The position numbers and the translations under genes were made by a program. Below, one piece after another: positions 18,291-24,242 of a stretch of 24,242 bases of DNA (position 1 is its first letter; each line of letters begins with the position of its first letter). The DNA comes from Chara braunii. Taxonomy: Eukaryota; Streptophyta; Charophyceae; Charales; Characeae. Location of the stretch: positions 3,653,082-3,677,323 of the forward strand of contig BFEA01000024.1 in assembly GCA_003427395.1 (NCBI GenBank), in the 5' to 3' direction. Under the pieces are notes generated by a model. That model did no database searches, was not told where the DNA came from, and was given only the letters and a program-made list of their open reading frames with translations.

Positions 18291-19194
18291 GGGTAGAGAC
18301 ATCATCAACACACTCTACAGACGGAGAGGCTGAACATGTAAGTGCAGATCCTTTCCCGGATTCTGATCCCACTCAGCAAGCCTCTCCTGAGACCCCATCT
18401 GATGTTGATTCCGAGACTGAGAAAGTGCACATCCTATACAAGGAGCCTTGGCCGGAGTCGGAAGAAATTGACTTTCATGCTCTCTTGACGCGTTGGGCTC
18501 ACATGAAGCAAGAATGCGTGCAAGGGAAAACGAAGTTGATCTTCTTCAAACTCCGCATTAATGGTCGTTACATACGTGCGTTGGCTGATTGTGGCCAACC
18601 GCCAACTACTTGTCACCACACAGCATTCGTAAGGCACGCTCGGGAATGAAGCAAGTGACCTTGCAGAATCCTTGCCGGACCCAAGTGGGCAACCAAGAGG
18701 TTGTCACATCTACGCATGTAGTCAAAGGTGTGCGCACTACCTTTGACCCAGACCGCACAATCACGCATGAGTTGAACTTCTATGTCCTTGATCAGTGCGC
18801 CTTCAACGCGGTTATTGGCTTGGGCTGGTTGCAGGCCCAATGTGAAAGAACCACGTGGAAGGACTCACAATTCATGGTCAAAGATGCCATGGGAATTGAG
18901 CGTCCAGTCCTCTTGGATGAGCCGTATGAGTCCCAAGTAACTTTTCTCAATGCAATGCAATTCTGCAAAAAGTGGCGAAGGCACAAAGTTGATGAGCAAA
19001 TGTATATAGCCTTTGTTAGGGCTGCTCATGTGCGTTCTATTTTTGTTGTACATACTGATTCTACTTTGCACGTCGTTTCTACTTCTAATGCAACGACTTC
19101 TACCTCTACTAAGTCTACTTCTAGTCCAAACGACTCTGCTTCAAATTCTGTTGTTTTGGCTACACCTATGCAATCTGGTATGCTTGCACCTTAA
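18291..19194 (+). pseudogene. E3 retropepsin (aspartic protease) and spacers
   Basis: An acidic spacer (SPETPSDVDSETEKVHILY) leads to KLIFFKLRINGRYIRALADCG, the start of a retropepsin with catalytic triplet Asp-Cys-Gly at 18587-18595 rather than Asp-Ser/Thr-Gly. A small indel just after it shifts the frame. The rest, ANYLSPHSIRKA, then ELNFYVLDQCAFNAVIGLGW with the ILG-like strand, is in the new phase. A Ser/Thr-rich spacer ends at TAA 19192-19194; the same phase continues into the RT. It would process the polyprotein. Confidence 0.82.
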
Positions 19195-20559
19195 TGTGAT
19201 GATCCACCTCTAGAAGTCCCATCAGAAATCCGCAACCTTATCAACCGATTTCCTAAAGTCTTGGTCGAACCGCATGCAGCCCCCGTGCGTCCGATCCGAC
19301 ACAAGATCGAGTTGATAGAAGGTAGCACTCCTCCAAAAGGTTGTGTCTATCAAATGGGCTCAGGCGAATTGGAAGAGTTGTGAAGACAGATCGATGACAT
19401 GATTGGGAAGGGATGGATCAAGCCAAGCGAATCCGAATTCGGTGCACCGGTTTTGTTTGTCGCGAAGAAAGGAGGCAAACTACGGATGTGTATTGATTAC
19501 CGCGGACTGAATAGAATAACAAGAAAGAATGCATACCCTTTGCCACGTATTGATGATCTACTTGATGTTGTAGGTGGATGCAAGGTCTTCAGCAAGATCG
19601 ATCTCAAGTCTGGCTACCACCAGATTGAAGTCGACCCTGCAGACCAGCATAGTGAGTGGAAAAGGCACTCCTAGGCAACCACTCGCGATGGGCTGTACGA
19701 GCTTACCGTCATGCCCTTCGGCCTCACGAATGCACCGACCACCTTTCAAAGTCTCATGGATAAGGTGTTCCGCAATCAGATCAATCGATTTGCTGTTGTT
19801 TATTTGGATGACATACTAATCTTCAACAAGGCGATGAAGGAGCATATGGGACACCTTGAGGAAGTGTTGCAGATCCTCAAGAATGCGCAACTCCATCTCA
19901 ACTTGGAGAAATCTGAGTTTGGGAGGGACAATGTCATCTACCTTGGACATCGTTTGTCTGCTGCAGGCCTAGAGCCCGAGGCAACCAAATTTGAGGTCGT
20001 CCGCAAATGGCCTCAACTGGCAAATGTATGCAAGTTGCGTTCTTTTCTTGGTCTTGCGTCATACTACCGTAAGTTTGTACCCAAATTCTCTATCATTGCC
20101 CGAACGCTGTCTAGATTGACCAGCAAGAATGTGTCCTACACATGGGATGGGGAATGCACAACCACCTTCCAAGCATTGAAGGAGGCTTTGGCGAGTCATC
20201 CGGTGCTCCGCATTGCAAATCCCAAACTTACATTCGTAGTAACTACGGATGCAAGCTTGTATGGGATTGGTGCAGTGCTGCAACAAGATGATGGCGACGA
20301 CTTACGTCCACTCGAATTCTACAGCAAATGTATGCCCAGTCACAAGGTAGCTGCCTTCACTTACATGCGATAACTCTATGCCTTGAGAGAGGCACTAGAT
20401 CATTGGAAGCACTACCTCTTGGGTCGTCATTTCAAAGTGTTCTCAGACCACAAAACTTTGAGATGGATTCAGACACAGAATAATCCATCAACTACATTGA
20501 CCCGTTGGCTGCATGAGATTGATGTGTATGATTTCAAACTTAGGCACAAGAAAGGTTGT
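19195..20559 (+). pseudogene. E3 reverse transcriptase and RNase H
   Basis: One phase throughout, with stops at 19381-19383, 19672-19674 and 20371-20373. [97 protein letters not shown] at 19801-19812. Thumb and connection are complete (VIYLGHRLSAAGLEPEATKF, LRSFLGLASYYRKFVP). RNase H: TTDASLYGIGAVLQQDD, LYALREALDHWKHYLLG, FKVFSDHKTLRWIQ. It ends abruptly at RHKKGC, where E2 continues to DALSRR. Between DPADQH and TRDGLYE a short extra or altered stretch of about five codons holds one of the stops. The catalytic aspartates of both enzymes are present. Confidence 0.93.
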
Positions 20560-20561
20560 GC

Positions 20562-21686
20562 GTTCCTGATAGTGAAGAGATCCGTAATTTGATCTTAGGG
20601 GAATGTCACGACACAAAGGGACATTTTGGTTGGTAGAAGACGTTAGCCAACCTCATACACGCGTTTACATGGCTAAGTATGAAGGCCGACTGCATAGAGT
20701 ATGTACGCAGTTGCAAAGTCTGCCAATGGAATAAGACCACTACGCGGGCCCCTCTTGGGCTTCTCAGACCCTTGCCTATTCCCACAGGACCCGGAGATTT
20801 TGTTTCCATTGACTTCATGGATGCTGGGGTCAAGAGTAGGCATGGCAAGAGCCAAGTCATGGTTATAGTTGATAGAATTAACAAATATGCTGTTTTTGTT
20901 CCTTTGCCCGTAGAGGCACGTACAAACTTAGTTATAGATAAATTCTTTGATCATTGGGTCAGTGAGCATGGTCTTCCGCTGTCAATAGTTAGTGACAGAG
21001 ATACCAGGTTCACCAGTCAGAACTGGCAGGAGTTGATGAGAGTCTATGGCTCTAGGTTGTTGATGTCATCTGGCCGCCATCCCGAGACTAACGGTCAGAC
21101 TGAACAGATGAACAAAATCCTGGAGCAAGTTCTCAGAATGTATATTAGACCTGATCAAGTTAACTGGGACGAGATGCTTCCCAAGGTAGCCAGCGCGTAC
21201 AATAATAGCGTGCACTTAGCGACTTGTCGCACTCCCAACGAGTTATATAAGTCCTTTAGACCGCGTAGACCGTTTGAGGGACTGAAACGGGATCGGATTC
21301 AAAGGTTACCGCCCGGTACTAGGGAGTTTGCACTACACGCCCATCGCAGTTCCAAGTAGGCGACTTAGTCTGGGTCAAGTCAAAGGAGTTTGCTCCTGAG
21401 GAAAACATCTCACAAAAATTATTGCTTGCATACCGAGGACCGTGGCCAGTCCTAGAAGTCAAGGGCGGAGAGGATGGACCGTGCTACACATTCGAAATTC
21501 CAGCATACCTCCACACCTACCCAGTTTTCACGCATCAAAGTTGTTGCCCTGTACCACAAGCCAACAGTTTCCATCACGAAGGTCCATGATCCCTCCGGAC
21601 ATGGATGGAAGGTACGACATTGACGGCATAGTAGGTGAAGATGTGTTCAGAACAGGAGGTAGAGGTCGTCCACAGAAACAGTATAA
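20562..21686 (+). pseudogene. E3 integrase with start of chromodomain-like tail
   Basis: The zinc module starts at PDSEEIRNLILGECHDTKGHFGW with both histidines. A TAG at 20634-20636 interrupts it, and the two cysteines lie in SCKVCQWNK. The core has D in FVSIDFMD, D in IVSDRDTRF and E in NGQTEQMNK, with 35 residues between the last two. The C-terminal barrel, FQVGDLVWVKSKEFAPEE to YRGPWPVLEV, is in a second phase after about 21350. VFHASKLLP and the chromodomain-like part (DGRYDIDGIVGEDVF, GRGRPQKQY) are in a third after about 21530. The solo LTR interrupts it after 21686, inside the tail. Confidence 0.9.
21683..21686 (+). repeat. Target-site duplication, left copy (ATAA)
   Basis: ATAA directly left of the solo LTR; the same four bases stand at 22928-22931 directly right of it. 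Taking one copy away restores the coding phase of the interrupted integrase tail (Q-Y-K-V-K), which supports the assignment. Confidence 0.85.
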
Positions 21687-22927
21687 TGTTATGATCTTGG
21701 CCAATTTCGAGATAAACATTCATCAGATAGTACAATGCCGTCCAATTGCACAAAGAAATGAATGAACTTGAGAGAAGAGAGAAGGCTAGAAGAAGAAGAA
21801 GAAGTAAGAAAGAAGAAGAAGATGATGTACACCAGCATAGACAAATGATAAAGCTCTTCTTCTTCGCTCAACTCTCTCTTCCTCCTTATCTCCTCCTCTC
21901 TTATTCACACAAGAAATAATAATACAATGTTGAATAGCTGAACCAAAATCAAAGTCCGAATCCCTCTTCTACTGCAGGTATCACTTGAGGTCCACCATAG
22001 CCATGGCCGCCTCTCCCACTCTTCACTCTCCTAGGCCAAGGCTATGGCGGATTACTAGGCTTCGCCCAGTTGTCCAAAGGACAACCCAAAGCAGCTATGG
22101 CTGCCCTAGCTCAGGCCGCCATGCCTGACTCTGCCTCGAAGCTTCTTGGTGTAGCTCAACCCCAGCTTGGGCCTTCCTGCTGCAGCGCCCACGAAGGTGA
22201 TGAAGATGGCTGCCACCATAGCCAGGTAAGTACCTCTGGCGCTCCTCCCCGTTCCTGCCCTTCTTCCTCCTCCGAGTCCTTGCTTCTTCCCCAACAGCAC
22301 TGCTCCAAGCTAGCACTGCTCCAGCCAGCGCTCCAACCAGTGTGTCGCCAAACTTGCACACCGACAATGAGGCTGGGCTCTTCGCCCGGCCTGGAGATAT
22401 AGCGGCCTGCTTGCCTCTTGGGCGGTGACTTCCAGGCCGCTCGGCCTTCCCAGCAACCGGTACCTCCTCCCTTTCGGAGGGAAACATCATTGCAGACTCT
22501 GATATTGCCCGTACAGGCCCTAGACTGAGACTGGTTGGACTGGTACCCGTGTAGACCTAGCCTACAACTACTGGGCCTCTCAAAATGCCACTTTTGTCTT
22601 TTTCTCCTCGGCCTCCAGTACCCGCACATCCACCTCTTCAGGGTGCGGTACCGGCCTACCTGCTACTTGAGTGTTTTCCCCCACTGCAATCCCTCAATGT
22701 CACGGCCACAGGTAAGTACCGCCCCTGAGGGCCCAACGAACGAACAAGTGCCCTTACGGGCCACGCACACACTCAAGCCAACCAGCACTCAGACAGACAT
22801 GCAGTCCAGCAAGCGTGCACACACACAGACTTAGTAGCAAGCAGGAAACTCAGCAAGGCATTCAGTCCATGAGCAAAACTCAGAAATCAGCCGTGTGTTT
22901 CAGTCCATGTTTAGTCGGGTCATCACA
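21687..22927 (-). repeat. Solo LTR, antisense, same family as 13807-15165
   Basis: 1241 bp. On the minus strand it starts TGTGATGACCCG (at 22927) and ends CATAACA (at 21687), the same ends as the LTR at 13807-15165. It shares the full body in the same order, including the CCTCC/GGAGG hairpin, the GGCTATGGTGG words and the terminal TTC-rich stretch. No primer site or coding region adjoins either end; E3 integrase text stands on both sides. It is therefore one complete LTR left after recombination between two LTRs, flanked by ATAA duplications. It lacks the 52-bp internal duplication of the other copy. Confidence 0.88.
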
Positions 22928-22931
22928 ATAA
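22928..22931 (+). repeat. Target-site duplication, right copy (ATAA)
   Basis: Partner of 21683-21686. Four bases is shorter than the five usual for Ty3-type elements; adding a fifth base breaks the match. The boundaries chosen have TG and CA ends. Confidence 0.85.
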
Positions 22932-23060
22932 AGTCAAAGACGACCGCTGGTTCACATGAACAGAACTTCTAGGGACAGCTCCCGATGTAGTTCGAGCCTA
23001 TGAAAGAGATAGGAAAGGAAAAGGCCCTGCCTTCAATTGAACTGTTCTCGGAGGACCTCA
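22930..23060 (+). pseudogene. E3 integrase chromodomain-like tail, continued after solo LTR
   Basis: Reading from 22930 gives KVKDDRWFT, a stop at 22957-22959 (TGA, one step from TGG), then TELLGTAPDVVRAYERDRK and a second stop at 23038-23040. This continues the tail broken at 21686: together the two pieces have the Y-x-V-K ... W spacing of a chromodomain or chromodomain-like module, which guides integration through histone contacts in other Ty3 elements. The text ends near 23060 with no clear natural stop. Confidence 0.8.
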
Positions 23061-24242
23061 AGTTTAGGCCGGTGGGAGTGAAACGGTTTTCATCTTTGCA
23101 GCAACAGATGCAGATCCCAGGGCTTGATCCCTAGATCTCACCTTACCCGTGTACAATATCAAGTCGACCCCTGTGTGTTTTGAACCCGCGACCTGTGTTT
23201 TTATAGTTGTCTGTGGTCTGTTTTAGGTCTGTGTAGGTGTCGGGTCTTGATCCGTAGACCTGTCGAAGTAGGGGTCATACCTGTGTAGGGGTCATAGTCC
23301 ATGCAAGTCTGAAGGGTCAAGGTCGTAGTGGCTACAAGCCGGAAAGGTCAAGGTCGTAGCTGCTACAGTTTCGAAAGGCTGAGTCCACAGACTTCCGGAA
23401 GGTCCGGAAGTGGCCTTTCGAGAATTTACCACGTTAGGCCAGAGGTATGTGAGCAAGTAGGCAGTCCAACTTTGTCTAGTCAGCGGTACCCAGTCCCAGC
23501 CTTACTTTGTCCAGTCAGCAAGTACCATGAGGGACTGTGTGCACCATGGGCCCGGTGAAAAGGGGCAGACCAGCGGTATACAGAAGTATAAATCAAGAGG
23601 CAGTGTCCAGCTATTCATTGATTCCGCGTGAGCCATACGGAAGCGCTGCCCTAGCGTCTGCAGATTGCCCGAAGTCGAAGTGGGCTGAGGCGGAGTTAGA
23701 GCAGCCATCGCTGCTTGTAGTAGCCGGCGGCCATAGCTGCCATAGTAGCGATAGGTGTTAGTGAGAGTGGGTGTATGAGTGTGTGATGCAGAGTGTGTGT
23801 GCGTGAGATATCCAGGGAGATCCAGAGTTGAGTGCGTGCAAACAGTTGAGTGAATACGGTGTCGGACAAAGGATGTGTGAGCGCCCAGGCGCCATAGCCA
23901 GTTGAAAGCAAGTTTGTATCTAAAGTGTGTTCTCGACTTGAATATCTCCGAGCTTTGTGTGGGCGCACAGCGCCAGTGTGAATTGCCCATCTGTTTGCAT
24001 GAATGCGAAGTGAAGAAGAGAAAGCGTGTAACGAGCGTGAGGCTGAGGGTGAGCCGAGGGAGAGGAGAGAGAGGGAGAGAGGGAGAGCACACACACACAC
24101 TCACTCACTCCACACGATGGACTCAGACTGAGGATCGGACGCAGACACAGAGGCAAGGCACAAAGTCGAAGTCTTGGATTCCGAATGCCGAAACAGCAAG
24201 TCACACTGAGTACGAGTACAGCAGCAGAGAACTGGTACGAGA
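23061..24242. other. Unassigned region right of E3
   Basis: No protein family is recognised in any frame, and the E3-family LTR is not repeated here. Visible small structure: two imperfect copies of GGTCAAGGTCGTAG...GCTACA (about 23317-23370), the palindrome CTTCCGGAAG at 23392-23401, two ACTTTGTCYAGTCAGC words (about 23469 and 23505), and an AC/ACTC microsatellite at about 24089-24109. It could be E3 3' untranslated sequence before an LTR that lies beyond the window, or flanking DNA. Confidence 0.45.

Larger units (their letters stand above)
13807..23060 (+). mobile_element. E3: decayed Ty3/gypsy retrotransposon with nested solo LTR
   Basis: Order: LTR, primer binding site, leader, gag, protease, RT, RNase H, integrase, chromodomain-like tail. 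The tail is split by an antisense solo LTR at 21687-22927. RNase H before integrase marks the Ty3/gypsy group. About ten in-frame stops, several frameshifts and one deletion of about 76 codons show it is dead. A matching 3' LTR is not found before the window end, so the right boundary given is only the last recognised coding text. Confidence 0.85.

Noticed and set aside
13807-22927. DNA transposon or DIRS element with terminal inverted repeats
   Set aside because: The primer site, DDE integrase, RNase H order and the ATAA-flanked split of the integrase tail fit an LTR element plus a nested solo LTR; there is no tyrosine recombinase.
23502-24104. 200-residue minus-strand open frame near the right edge
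   Set aside because: Composition is Ser/Thr/His-rich from GT/AC-rich DNA, with competing frames of similar length and no motif.

Overview
The window looks like repeat-rich nuclear DNA of a streptophyte plant or alga. It holds three decayed Ty3/gypsy-type LTR retrotransposons, one decayed L1-type LINE, a pair of hammerhead-ribozyme repeats, microsatellites, a tandem satellite and a 170-base assembly gap. I see no intact host gene. The two better-preserved Ty3 elements resemble pol sequences I associate with charophyte algae such as Chara, but that is an impression from memory and was not searched. Bacterial gene architecture (operons, ribosome binding sites, terminators) is absent.

Layout, left to right. 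1-505: nine copies plus a partial copy of a 53-bp satellite. 594-765: CT-rich low complexity. 766-1930: no recognisable gene. About 1931-5900, minus strand: a LINE remnant with ORF1-like text, the C-terminal half of an AP-type endonuclease, a reverse transcriptase with an FADD motif, and a post-RT region. About 5945-7800, minus strand: E1, a Ty3-type fragment holding only the RNase H tail and integrase, from a different clade than the other two. About 7800-12453, minus strand: E2, a Ty3-type element reading gag, protease, RT, RNase H, integrase from right to left; its integrase C-terminus runs in frame into E1. 12454-13140: leader-like DNA without genes, then a cluster of TCCGGA palindromes.

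13145-13313 and 13619-13789 are two direct repeats about 93% identical by eye at a constant offset of 474. Each contains a complete type III hammerhead ribozyme fold on the plus strand. An assembly gap (13449-13618) lies between them. This is the most interesting object here: a retrozyme-like or satellite-like ribozyme element.

13807-15165 is an LTR, followed directly by an initiator-tRNA-Met-like primer binding site and then a 1.5-kb leader with a strong hairpin and a GATA microsatellite. E3, a plus-strand Ty3-type element, follows: gag from 16697, protease, RT, RNase H and integrase to 23060. Its chromodomain-like tail is split by an antisense solo LTR (21687-22927) of the same family as the 13807-15165 LTR, with a 4-bp ATAA target duplication. 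The last 1.2 kb is unassigned.

All coding pieces are broken by stops, frameshifts and deletions. Many of the stops are explained by C-to-T changes on one strand or the other (CAG, CAA, CGA or TGG turned into stops), as expected for old methylated repeats. None of the elements looks autonomous now. The ribozymes are the only parts that may still be chemically active.
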